A DNA stretch of 64,000 nucleotides from Auanema rhodensis (lineage: Eukaryota; Nematoda; Chromadorea; Rhabditida; Rhabditidae): positions 2,108,001-2,172,000 of the forward strand of contig OZ059899.1 in assembly GCA_964057225.1 (NCBI GenBank), in the 5' to 3' direction. This document shows, piece after piece, positions 24,218 through 37,300 of this stretch. The notes beneath the pieces were generated by a model. The model was not told the DNA's origin and made no database searches. It saw nothing but the letters and a program-made list of their open reading frames with translations. Position 1 is the first letter of the stretch. Each line of letters begins with the position of its first letter. The position numbers and the translations under genes were made by a program.

Positions 24218-25621
24218 CCGAGATATCAACTGATATAAGTTCACACTTATATCCTCGATTTTCACCCTGAACAATTAATTTTTTCGTTGAATAACATTGT
24301 CCATCGTCTTTGCCTTGAAAAATGGAATCTAAAAACATCTACTTTTTGCTAAATTATTTTGAAATTTTTCGAAAAAATTTTTGTCAAAATGTTTTTGGAA
24401 GCAATGTTGAGTGTACATGGAAACTCAACATACACTAATGCATCATTTTTCAAACGATCATAACTAATTTTTGTATCAAGCTTTTCTCAATGTAGTATAG
24501 TGCATTCGATGCGGATTTTTAAGCTGCGTCGATCTGTGTTATCAGATTTGCGCTAGCTTAAAAATGCACCGAGATATCAACTGATATAAGTTCACACTTA
24601 TATCCTCGATTTTCACCCTGAACAATTAATTTTTTCGTTGAATAACATTGTCCATCGTCTTTGCCTTGAAAAATGGAATCTAAAAACATCTACTTTTTGC
24701 TAAATTATTTTGAAATTTTTCGAAAAAATTTTTGTCAAAATGTTTTTGGAAGCAATGTTGAGTGTACATGGAAACTCAACATACACTAATGCATCATTTT
24801 TCAAACGATCATAACTAATTTTTGTATCAAGCGTTTCTCGATGTAGTATAGTGCATTCGATGCGGATTTTTAAGCTGCGTCGATCTGTGTTATCAGATTT
24901 GCGCTAGCTTAAAAATGCACCGAGATATCAACTGATATAAGTTCACACTTATATCCTCGATTTTCACCCTGAAGAATTAATTTTTTCGTTGAATAACATT
25001 GTCCATCGTCTTTGCCTTGAAAAATGAAATCTAAAAACATCTACTTTTTGCTAAATTATTTTGAAATTTTTCGAAAAAATTTTTGTCAAAATGTTTTTGG
25101 AAGCAATGTTGAGTGTACATGGAAACTCAACATACACTAATGCATCATTTTTCAAACAATCATAACTAATTTGTGTATTAAGCGTTTCTCAATGTAGTAT
25201 AGTGCATTCGATGCGGATTTTTAAGCTGCGTCGATCTGTGTTATCAGATTTGCGCTAGCTTAAAAATGCACCGAGATATCAACTGATATAAGTTCACACT
25301 TATATCCTCGATTTTCACCCTGAAGAATTGATTTTTTCGTTGAATAACATTGTCTATCGTCTTTGCCTTAAAAAATGGAATCTAAAAACTTCTACTTTTT
25401 GCTAAATTATTTTGAAATTTTTCGAAAAAATTTTTGTCAAAATGTTTTTGGAAGCAATGTTGAGTGTACATGGAAACTCAACATACACTAATGCATCATT
25501 TTTCAAACGATCATAACTAATTTTTGTATCAAGCGTTTCTCAATGTAGTATAGTGCATTCGATGCGGATTTTTAAGCTGCGTCGATCTGTGTTATCAGAT
25601 TTGCGCTAACTTAAAAATGCA
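24218..25621 (+). repeat. Monomers M70-M73, end of zone 1
   Basis: CAATTA with C260/T265; CAATTA with G272; GAATTA/A tail with ATGAAATC instead of ATGGAATC; GAATTG with C260/G265 tail and A339 (GCGCTAACTT). The A339 state first appears here and is frequent from here to the end, so this is the border with the next zone. Confidence 0.85.
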
Positions 25622-27376
25622 CCGAGATATCAACTGATATAAGTTCACACTTATATCCTCGATTTTCACCCTGAACAATTAATTTTTTCGTTGAATAACA
25701 TTGTCCATCGTCTTTGCCTTGAAAAATGGAATCTAAAAACATCTACTTTTTGCTAAATTATTTTGAAATTTTTCGAAAAAAGTTTTGTCAAAATGTTTTT
25801 GGAAGCAATGTTGAGTGTACATGGAAACTCAACATACACTAATGCATCATTTTTCAAACGATCATAACTAATTTTTGTATCAAACGTTTCTCAATGTAGT
25901 ATAGTGCATTCGATGCGGATTTTTAAGCTGCGTCGATCTGTGTTATCAGATTTGCGCTAGCTTAAAAATGCACCGAGATATCAACTGATATAAGTTCACA
26001 CTTATATCCTCTATTTTCACCCTGAAGAATTAATTTTTTCGTTGAATAACATTGTCCATCGTCTTTGCCTTGAAAAAAGGAATCTAAAAACATCTACTTT
26101 TTGCTAAATTATTTTGAAATTTTTCGAAAACATTTTTGTCAAAATGTTTTTGGAAGCAATGTTGAGTGTACATGGAAACTCAACATACACTAATGCATCA
26201 TTTTTCAAACGATCATAACTAATTTTTGTATTAAGCGTTTCTCAATGTAGTATAGTGCATTCGATGCGAATTTTTAAGCTGCGTCGATCTGTGTTATCAG
26301 ATTTGCGCTAGCTTAAAAATGCACCGAGATATCAACTGATATAAGTTCACACTTATATCCTCGATTTTCACCCTGAAGAATTAATTTTTTCGTTGAATAA
26401 CATTGTCCATCGTCTTTGCCTTGAAAAATGGAATCTAAAAACATCTACTTTTTGCTAAATTATTTTGAAATTTTTCGAAAAAATTTTTGTCAAAATGTTT
26501 TTGGAAGCAATGTTGAGTGTACATGGAAACTCAACATACACTAATGCATCATTTTTCAAACAATCATAACTAATTTGTGTATTAAGCGTTTCTCAATGTA
26601 GTATAGTGCATTCGATGCGGATTTTTAAGCTGCGTCGATCTGTGTTATCAGATTTGCGCTAGCTTAAAAATGCACCGAGATATCAACTGATATAAGTTCA
26701 CACTTATATCCTCGATTTTCACCCTGAAGAATTGATTTTTTCGTTGAATAACATTGTCTATCGTCTTTGCCTTAAAAAATGGAATCTAAAAACTTCTACT
26801 TTTTGCTAAATTATTTTGAAATTTTTCGAAAAAATTTTTGTCAAAATGTTTTTGGAAGCAATGTTGAGTGTACATGGAAACTCAACATACACTAATGCAT
26901 CATTTTTCAAACGATCATAACTAATTTTTGTATCAAGCGTTTCTCAATGTAGTATAGTGCATTCGATGCGGATTTTTAAGCTGCGTCGATCTGTGTTATC
27001 AGATTTGCGCTAGCTTAAAAATGCACCGAGATAACAACTGATATAAGTTCACACTTATATCCTCGATTTTCACCCTGAAAAATTAATTTTTTCGTTGAAT
27101 AACATTGTCCATCGTCTTTGCCTTGAAAAATGGAATCTTAAAACATCTACTTTTTGCTAAATTATTTTGAAATTTTTCGAAAAAATTTTTGTCAAAATGT
27201 TTTTGGAAGCAATGTTGAGTGTACATGGAAACTCAACATACACTAATGCATCATTTTTCAAACGATCATAACTAATTTTTGTATCAAACGTTTCTCAATG
27301 TAGTATAGTGCATTCGATGCGGATTTTTAAGCTGCGTCGATCTGTGTTATCAGATTTGCGCTAGCTTAAAAATGCA
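25622..27376 (+). repeat. Transition monomers M74-M78 with many private changes
   Basis: New states appear together: AAAAAGTTTTGTC and TATCAAACG (M74); CCTCTATTTT, A106 (AAAAAAGG), GAAAACATTT and GCGAAT (M75); ordinary GAATTA/A tail (M76); GAATTG with C260/G265 (M77); GATAAC, AAATTA head, GAATCTTAAA and TATCAAACG (M78). M78 lacks the EcoRV site seen in nearly all other monomers. Several of these states recur inside the 20-monomer unit that follows. Confidence 0.85.
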
Positions 27377-30300
27377 CCGAGATATCAACTGATATAAGTT
27401 CACACTTATATCCTCGATTTTCACCCTGAAGAATTAATTTTTTCGTTGAATAACATTGTCCATCGTCTTTGCCTTGAAAAATGGAATCTTAAAACATCTA
27501 CTTTTTGCTAAATTATTTTGAAATTTTTCGAAAAAATTTTTGTCAAAATGTTTTTGGAAGCAATGTTGAGTGTACATGGAAACTCAACATACACTAATGC
27601 ATCATTTTTCAAACAATCATAACTAATTTGTGTATTAAGCGTTTCTCAATGTAGTATAGTGCATTCGATGCGAATTTTTAAGCTGCGTCGATCTGTGTTA
27701 TCAGATTTGCGCTAGCTTAAAAATGCACCGAGATATCAACTGATATAAGTTCACACTTATATCCTCGATTTTCACCCTGAAGAATTAATTTTTTCGTTGA
27801 ATAGCATTGTCCATCGTCTTTGCCTTGAAAAAAGGAATCTAAAAACATCTACTTTTCGCTAAATTATTTTGAAATTTTTCGAAAAAATTTTTGTCAAAAT
27901 GTTTTTGGAAGCAATGTTGAGTGTACATGGAAACTCAACATACACTAATGCATCATTTTTCAAACGATCATAACTAATTTTTGTATCAAGCGTTTCTCGA
28001 TGTAGTATAGTGCATTCGATGCGGATTTTTAAGCTGCGTCGATCTGTGTTATCAGATTTGCGCAGGCTTACAAATGCACCGAGATATCAACTGATATAAG
28101 TTCACACTTATATCCTCGATTTTCACCCTGAAGAATTAATTTTTTCGTTGAATAACATTGTCCATCGTCTTTGCCTTGAAAAATGGAATCTAAAAACATC
28201 TACTTTTTGCTAAATTATTTTGAAATTTTTCGAAAAAATTTTTGTCAAAATGTTTTTGGAAGCAATGTTGAGTGTACATGGAAACTCAACATACACTAAT
28301 GCATCATTTTTCAAACAATCATAACTAATTTGTGTATTAAGCGTTTCTCAATGTAGTATAGTGCATTCGATGCGGATTTTTAAGCTGCGTCGATCTGTGT
28401 TATCAGATTTGCGCTAACTTAAAAATGCACCGAGATATCAACTGATATAAGTTCACACTTATATCCTCGATTTTCACCCTGAAGAATTAATTTTTTCGTT
28501 GAATAGCATTGTCCATCGTCTTTGCCTTGAAAAAAGGAATCTAAAAACATCTACTTTTCGGTAAATTATTCTAAAATTTTTCGAAAAAATTTTTGTCAAA
28601 ATGTTTTTGGAAGCAATGTTGAGTGTACATGGAAACTCAACATACACTAATGCATCATTTTTCAAACAATCATAACTAATTTGTGTATTAAGCGTTTCTC
28701 AATGTAGTATAGTGCATTCGATGCGGATTTTTAAGCTGCGTCGATCTGTGTTATCAGATTTGCGCTAACTTAAAAATGCACCGAGATATCAACTGATATA
28801 AGTTCACACTTATATCCTCGATTTTCACCCTGAAAAATTAATTTTTTCGTTGAATAACATTGTCCATCGTCTTTGCCTTGAAAAATGGAATTTTAAAACA
28901 TCTACTTTTTGCTAAATTATTTTGAAATTTTTCGAAAAAATTTTTGTCAAAATGTTTTTGGAAGCAATGTTGAGTGTACATGGAAACTCAACATACACTA
29001 ATGCATCATTTTTCAAACGATCATAACTAATTTTTGTATCAAACGTTTCTCAATGTAGTATAGTGCATTCGATGCGGATTTTTAAGCTGCGTCGATCTGT
29101 GTTATCAGATTTGCGCTAGCTTAAAAATGCACCGAGATATCAACTGATATGAGTTCACACTTATATCCTCGATTTTCACCCTGAAGAATTAATTTTTTCG
29201 TTGAATAACATTGTCCATCGTCTTTGCCTTGAAAAAAGGAATCTAAAAACATCTACTTTTTGCTAAATTATTTTGAAATTTTTCGAAAACATTTTTGTCA
29301 AAATGTTTTTGGAAGCAATGTTGAGTGTACATGGAAACTCAACATACACTAATGCATCATTTTTCAAACGATCATAACTAATTTTTGTATTAAGCGTTTC
29401 TCAATGTAGTATAGTGCATTCGATGCGAATTTTTAAGCTGCGTCGATCTGTGTTATCAGATTTGCGCTAGCTTAAAAATGCACCGAGATATCAACTGATA
29501 TAAGTTCACACTTATATCCTCGATTTTCACCCTGAAGAATTAATTTTTTCGTTGAATAGCATTGTCCATCGTCTTTGCCTTGAAAAAAGGAATCTAAAAA
29601 CATCTACTTTTCGCTAAATTATTTTGAAATTTTTCGAAAAAATTTTTGTCAAAATGTTTTTGGAAGCAATGTTGAGTGTACATGGAAACTCAACATACAC
29701 TAATGCATCATTTTTCAAACGATCATAACTAATTTTTGTATCAAGCGTTTCTCGATGTAGTATAGTGCATTCGATGCGGATTTTTAAGCTGCGTCGATCT
29801 GTGTTATCAGATTTGCGCAGGCTTACAAATGCACCGAGATATCAACTGATATAAGTTCACACTTATATCCTCGATTTTCACCCTGAAGAATTAATTTTTT
29901 CGTTGAATAACATTGTCCATCGTCTTTGCCTTGAAAAATGGAATCTAAAAACATCTACTTTTTGCTAAATTATTTTGAAATTTTTCGAAAAAATTTTTGT
30001 CAAAATGTTTTTGGAAGCAATGTTGAGTGTACATGGAAACTCAACATACACTAATGCATCATTTTTCAAACAATCATAACTAATTTGTGTATTAAGCGTT
30101 TCTCAATGTAGTATAGTGCATTCGATGCGGATTTTTAAGCTGCGTCGATCTGTGTTATCAGATTTGCGCTAACTTAAAAATGCACCGAGATATCAACTGA
30201 TATAAGTTCACACTTATATCCTCGATTTTCACCCTGAAGAATTAATTTTTCGTTGAATAGCATTGTCCATCGTCTTTGCCTTGAAAAAAGGAATCTAAAA

Positions 30301-33300
30301 ACATCTACTTTTCGCTAAATTATTTTGAAATTTTTCGAAAAAATTTTTGTCAAAATGTTTTTGGAAGCAATGTTGAGTGTACATGGAAACTCAACATACA
30401 CTAATGCATCATTTTTCAAACGATCATAACTAATTTTTGTATCAAGCGTTTCTCAATGTAGTATAGTGCATTCGATGCGGATTTTTAAGCTGCGTCGATC
30501 TGTGTTATCAGATTTGCGCTAGCTTACAAATGCACCGAGATATCAACTGATATAAGTTCACACTTATATCCTCGATTTTCTCCCTGAAGAATTAATTTTT
30601 TCGTTGAATAACATTGTCCATCGTCTTTGCCTTGAAAAAAGGAATCCAAAAACATCTACTTTTCGCTAAATTATTTTGAAATTTTTCGAAAAAATTTTTG
30701 TCAAAATGTTTTTGGAAGCAATGTTGAGTGTACATGGAAACTCAACATACACTAATGCATCATTTTTCAAACGATCATAACTAATTTTTGTATTAAGCGT
30801 TTCTCAATGTAGTATAGTGCATTCGATGCGAATTTTTAAGCTGCGTCGATCTGTGTTATCAGATTTGCGCTAGCTTAAAAATGCACCGAGATATCAACTG
30901 ATATAAGTTCACACTTATATCCTCGATTTTCACCCTGAAGAATTAATTTTTTCGTTGAATAGCATTGTCCATCGTCTTTGCCTTGAAAAAAGGAATCTAA
31001 AAACATCTACTTTTCGCTAAATTATTTTGAAATTTTTCGAAAAAATTTTTGTCAAAATGTTTTTGGAAGCAATGTTGAGTGTACATGGAAACTCAACATA
31101 CACTAATGCATCATTTTTCAAACGATCATAACTAATTTTTGTATCAAGCGTTTCTCGATGTAGTATAGTGCATTCGATGCGGATTTTTAAGCTGCGTCGA
31201 TCTGTGTTATCAGATTTGCGCAGGCTTACAAATGCACCGAGATATCAACTGATATAAGTTCACACTTATATCCTCGATTTTCACCCTGAAGAATTAATTT
31301 TTTCGTTGAATAACATTGTCCATCGTCTTTGCCTTGAAAAATGGAATCTAAAAACATCTACTTTTTGCTAAATTATTTTGAAATTTTTCGAAAAAATTTT
31401 TGTCAAAATGTTTTTGGAAGCAATGTTGAGTGTACATGGAAACTCAACATACACTAATGCATCATTTTTCAAACAATCATAACTAATTTGTGTATTAAGC
31501 GTTTCTCAATGTAGTATAGTGCATTCGATGCGGATTTTTAAGCTGCGTCGATCTGTGTTATCAGATTTGCGCTAGCTTAAAAATGCACCGAGATATCAAC
31601 TGATATAAGTTCACACTTATATCCTCGATTTTCACCCTGAAGAATTAATTTTTTCGTTGAATAGCATTGTCCATCGTCTTTGCCTTGAAAAAAGGAATCT
31701 AAAAACATCTACTTTTCGCTAAATTATTTTGAAATTTTTCGAAAAAATTTTTGTCAAAATGTTTTTGGAAGCAATGTTGAGTGTACATGGAAACTCAACA
31801 TACACTAATGCATCATTTTTCAAACGATCATAACTAATTTTTGTATCAAGCGTTTCTCAATGTAGTATAGTGCATTCGATGCGGATTTTTAAGCTGCGTC
31901 GATCTGTGTTATCAGATTTGCGCTAGCTTACAAATGCACCGAGATATCAACTGATATAAGTTCACACTTATATCCTCGATTTTCTCCCTGAAGAATTAAT
32001 TTTTTCGTTGAATAACATTGTCCATCGTCTTTGCCTTGAAAAAAGGAATCCAAAAACATCTACTTTTCGCTAAATTATTTTGAAATTTTTCGAAAAAATT
32101 TTTGTCAAAATGTTTTTGGAAGCAATGTTGAGTGTACATGGAAACTCAACATACACTAATGCATCATTTTTCAAACGATCATAACTAATTTTTGTATTAA
32201 GCGTTTCTCAATGAAGTATAGTGCATTCGATGCGAATTTTTAAGCTGCGTCGATCTGTGTTATCAGATTTGCGCTAGCTTAAAAATGCACCGAGATATCA
32301 ACTGATATAAGTTCACACTTATATCCTCGATTTTCACCCTGAAGAATTAATTTTTTCGTTGAATAGCATTGTCCATCGTCTTTGCCTTGAAAAAAGGAAT
32401 CTAAAAACATCTACTTTTCGCTAAATTATTTTGAAATTTTTCGAAAAAATTTTTGTCAAAATGTTTTTGGAAGCAATGTTGAGTGTACATGGAAACTCAA
32501 CATACACTAATGCATCATTTTTCAAACGATCATAACTAATTTTTGTATCAAGCGTTTCTCGATGTAGTATAGTGCATTCGATGCGGATTTTTAAGCTGCG
32601 TCGATCTGTGTTATCAGATTTGCGCAGGCTTACAAATGCACCGAGATATCAACTGATATAAGTTCACACTTATATCCTCGATTTTCACCCTGAAGAATTA
32701 ATTTTTTCGTTGAATAACATTGTCCATCGTCTTTGCCTTGAAAAATGGAATCTAAAAACATCTACTTTTTGCTAAATTATTTTGAAATTTTTCGAAAAAA
32801 TTTTTGTCAAAATGTTTTTGGAAGCAATGTTGAGTGTACATGGAAACTCAACATACACTAATGCATCATTTTTCAAACAATCATAACTAATTTGTGTATT
32901 AAGCGTTTCTCAATGTAGTATAGTGCATTCGATGCGGATTTTTAAGCTGCGTCGATCTGTGTTATCAGATTTGCGCTAACTTAAAAATGCACCGAGATAT
33001 CAACTGATATAAGTTCACACTTATATCCTCGATTTTCACCCTGAAGAATTAATTTTTTCGTTGAATAGCATTGTCCATCGTCTTTGCCTTGAAAAAAGGA
33101 ATCTAAAAACATCTACTTTTCGCTAAATTATTTTGAAATTTTTCGAAAAAATTTTTGTCAAAATGTTTTTGGAAGCAATGTTGAGTGTAAATGGAAACTC
33201 AACATACACTAATGCATCATTTTTCAAACGATCATAACTAATTTTTGTATCAAGCGTTTCTCGATGTAGTATAGTGCATTCGATGCGGATTTTTAAGCTG

Positions 33301-34395
33301 CGTCGATCTGTGTTATCAGATTTGCGCTAGCTTACAAATGCACCGAGATATCAACTGATATAAGTTCACACTTATATCCTCGATTTTCACCCTGAAGAAT
33401 TAATTTTTTCGTTGAATAACATTGTCCATCGTCTTTGCCTTGAAAAATGAAATCTAAAAACATCTACTTTTTGCTAAATTATTTTGAAATTTTTCGAAAA
33501 AATTTTTGTCAAAATGTTTTTGGAAGCAATGTTGAGTGTACATGGAAACTCAACATACACTAATGCATCATTTTTCAAACAATCATAACTAATTTGTGTA
33601 TTAAGCGTTTCTCAATGTAGTATAGTGCATTCGATGCGGATTTTTAAGCTGCGTCGATCTGTGTTATCAGATTTGCGCTAGCTTAAAAATGCACCGAGAT
33701 ATCAACTGATATAAGTTCACACTTATATCCTCGATTTTCACCCTGAAGAATTGATTTTTTCGTTGAATAACATTGTCTATCGTCTTTGCCTTGAAAAATG
33801 GAATCTAAAAACATCTACTTTTTGCTAAATTATTTTGAAATTTTTCGAAAAAATTTTTGTCAAAATGTTTTTGGAAGCAATGTTGAGTGTACATGGAAAC
33901 TCAACATACACTAATGCATCATTTTTCAAACGATCATAACTAATTTTTGTATTAAGCTTTTCTCAATGTAGTATAGTGCATTCGATGCGGATTTTTAAGC
34001 TGCGTCGATCTGTGTTATCAGATTTGCGCTAGCTTAAAAATGCACCGAGATATCAACTGATATAAGTTCACACTTATATCCTCGATTTTCACCCTGAAGA
34101 ATTAATTTTTTCGTTGAATAACATTGTCCATCGTCTTTGCCTTGAAAAATGGAATCTAAAAACATCTACTTTTTGCTAAATTATTTTGAAATTTTTCGAA
34201 AACATTTTTGTCAAAATGTTTTTGGAAGCAATGTTGAGTGTACATGGAAACTCAACATACACTAATGCATCATTTTTCAAACGATCATAACTAATTTTTG
34301 GATCAAGCGTTTCTCAATGTAGTATAGTGCATTCGATGCGGATTTTTAAGCTGCGTCGATCTGTGTTATCAGATTTGCGCTAGCTTAAAAATGCA
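27377..34395 (+). repeat. 20-monomer higher-order unit U1 (M79-M98)
   Basis: 7019 bp. Landmarks in order: GAATCTTAAA with GCGAAT (M79); G77 (ATAGCATT) with GCAGGCTTACAAA (M80); GCTAACTT (M81); TTTTCGGTAAATTATTCTAAA (M82, given at 28556-28576); GAATTTTAAA (M83); GATATGAG at 29151 (M84); 1-nt deletion in M87; TCTCCCTG with GAATCC (M88, M92); CAATGAAG (M92); GTGTAAATGG (M95); ATGAAATC (M96); TTGGATCAAGCG (M98). The same landmarks reappear in order from 34396, shifted by 7019 bp. Confidence 0.94.
29483..33342 (+). repeat. Internal 4-monomer repeat inside U1 (M85-M95)
   Basis: Order P-A-Q-R: P has G77 and GCAGGCTTACAAA; A is GAATTA with A tail; Q has G77 and GCTAGCTTACAAA; R has TCTCCCTG, GAATCC and GCGAAT. 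Turns begin at 29483 (1403 bp, because M87 is one base short), 30886 (1404 bp) and 32290 (only P, A and a Q-like M95 with GTGTAAATGG). Thus U1 itself contains an older 4-monomer periodicity. Confidence 0.9.
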
Positions 34396-37300
34396 CCGAG
34401 ATATCAACTGATATAAGTTCACACTTATATCCTCGATTTTCACCCTGAAGAATTAATTTTTTCGTTGAATAACATTGTCCATCGTCTTTGCCTTGAAAAA
34501 TGGAATCTTAAAACATCTACTTTTTGCTAAATTATTTTGAAATTTTTCGAAAAAATTTTTGTCAAAATGTTTTTGGAAGCAATGTTGAGTGTACATGGAA
34601 ACTCAACATACACTAATGCATCATTTTTCAAACAATCATAACTAATTTGTGTATTAAGCGTTTCTCAATGTAGTATAGTGCATTCGATGCGAATTTTTAA
34701 GCTGCGTCGATCTGTGTTATCAGATTTGCGCTAGCTTAAAAATGCACCGAGATATCAACTGATATAAGTTCACACTTATATCCTCGATTTTCACCCTGAA
34801 GAATTAATTTTTTCGTTGAATAGCATTGTCCATCGTCTTTGCCTTGAAAAAAGGAATCTAAAAACATCTACTTTTCGCTAAATTATTTTGAAATTTTTCG
34901 AAAAAATTTTTGTCAAAATGTTTTTGGAAGCAATGTTGAGTGTACATGGAAACTCAACATACACTAATGCATCATTTTTCAAACGATCATAACTAATTTT
35001 TGTATCAAGCGTTTCTCGATGTAGTATAGTGCATTCGATGCGGATTTTTAAGCTGCGTCGATCTGTGTTATCAGATTTGCGCAGGCTTACAAATGCACCG
35101 AGATATCAACTGATATAAGTTCACACTTATATCCTCGATTTTCACCCTGAAGAATTAATTTTTTCGTTGAATAACATTGTCCATCGTCTTTGCCTTGAAA
35201 AATGGAATCTAAAAACATCTACTTTTTGCTAAATTATTTTGAAATTTTTCGAAAAAATTTTTGTCAAAATGTTTTTGGAAGCAATGTTGAGTGTACATGG
35301 AAACTCAACATACACTAATGCATCATTTTTCAAACAATCATAACTAATTTGTGTATTAAGCGTTTCTCAATGTAGTATAGTGCATTCGATGCGGATTTTT
35401 AAGCTGCGTCGATCTGTGTTATCAGATTTGCGCTAACTTAAAAATGCACCGAGATATCAACTGATATAAGTTCACACTTATATCCTCGATTTTCACCCTG
35501 AAGAATTAATTTTTTCGTTGAATAGCATTGTCCATCGTCTTTGCCTTGAAAAAAGGAATCTAAAAACATCTACTTTTCGGTAAATTATTCTAAAATTTTT
35601 CGAAAAAATTTTTGTCAAAATGTTTTTGGAAGCAATGTTGAGTGTACATGGAAACTCAACATACACTAATGCATCATTTTTCAAACAATCATAACTAATT
35701 TGTGTATTAAGCGTTTCTCAATGTAGTATAGTGCATTCGATGCGGATTTTTAAGCTGCGTCGATCTGTGTTATCAGATTTGCGCTAACTTAAAAATGCAC
35801 CGAGATATCAACTGATATAAGTTCACACTTATATCCTCGATTTTCACCCTGAAAAATTAATTTTTTCGTTGAATAACATTGTCCATCGTCTTTGCCTTGA
35901 AAAATGGAATTTTAAAACATCTACTTTTTGCTAAATTATTTTGAAATTTTTCGAAAAAATTTTTGTCAAAATGTTTTTGGAAGCAATGTTGAGTGTACAT
36001 GGAAACTCAACATACACTAATGCATCATTTTTCAAACGATCATAACTAATTTTTGTATCAAACGTTTCTCAATGTAGTATAGTGCATTCGATGCGGATTT
36101 TTAAGCTGCGTCGATCTGTGTTATCAGATTTGCGCTAGCTTAAAAATGCACCGAGATATCAACTGATATGAGTTCACACTTATATCCTCGATTTTCACCC
36201 TGAAGAATTAATTTTTTCGTTGAATAACATTGTCCATCGTCTTTGCCTTGAAAAAAGGAATCTAAAAACATCTACTTTTTGCTAAATTATTTTGAAATTT
36301 TTCGAAAACATTTTTGTCAAAATGTTTTTGGAAGCAATGTTGAGTGTACATGGAAACTCAACATACACTAATGCATCATTTTTCAAACGATCATAACTAA
36401 TTTTTGTATTAAGCGTTTCTCAATGTAGTATAGTGCATTCGATGCGAATTTTTAAGCTGCGTCGATCTGTGTTATCAGATTTGCGCTAGCTTAAAAATGC
36501 ACCGAGATATCAACTGATATAAGTTCACACTTATATCCTCGATTTTCACCCTGAAGAATTAATTTTTTCGTTGAATAGCATTGTCCATCGTCTTTGCCTT
36601 GAAAAAAGGAATCTAAAAACATCTACTTTTCGCTAAATTATTTTGAAATTTTTCGAAAAAATTTTTGTCAAAATGTTTTTGGAAGCAATGTTGAGTGTAC
36701 ATGGAAACTCAACATACACTAATGCATCATTTTTCAAACGATCATAACTAATTTTTGTATCAAGCGTTTCTCGATGTAGTATAGTGCATTCGATGCGGAT
36801 TTTTAAGCTGCGTCGATCTGTGTTATCAGATTTGCGCAGGCTTACAAATGCACCGAGATATCAACTGATATAAGTTCACACTTATATCCTCGATTTTCAC
36901 CCTGAAGAATTAATTTTTTCGTTGAATAACATTGTCCATCGTCTTTGCCTTGAAAAATGGAATCTAAAAACATCTACTTTTTGCTAAATTATTTTGAAAT
37001 TTTTCGAAAAAATTTTTGTCAAAATGTTTTTGGAAGCAATGTTGAGTGTACATGGAAACTCAACATACACTAATGCATCATTTTTCAAACAATCATAACT
37101 AATTTGTGTATTAAGCGTTTCTCAATGTAGTATAGTGCATTCGATGCGGATTTTTAAGCTGCGTCGATCTGTGTTATCAGATTTGCGCTAACTTAAAAAT
37201 GCACCGAGATATCAACTGATATAAGTTCACACTTATATCCTCGATTTTCACCCTGAAGAATTAATTTTTCGTTGAATAGCATTGTCCATCGTCTTTGCCT

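Noticed and set aside
28474-28665. 63-codon open frame on the minus strand, repeated identically at 35493-35684
   Set aside because: It lies wholly inside satellite monomers M82 and M102. It is open only because C to G at p132 turns an in-frame TAG into TAC; other monomers keep the stop. The second copy exists because the 20-monomer unit was duplicated. No promoter, codon bias or known domain supports a gene.
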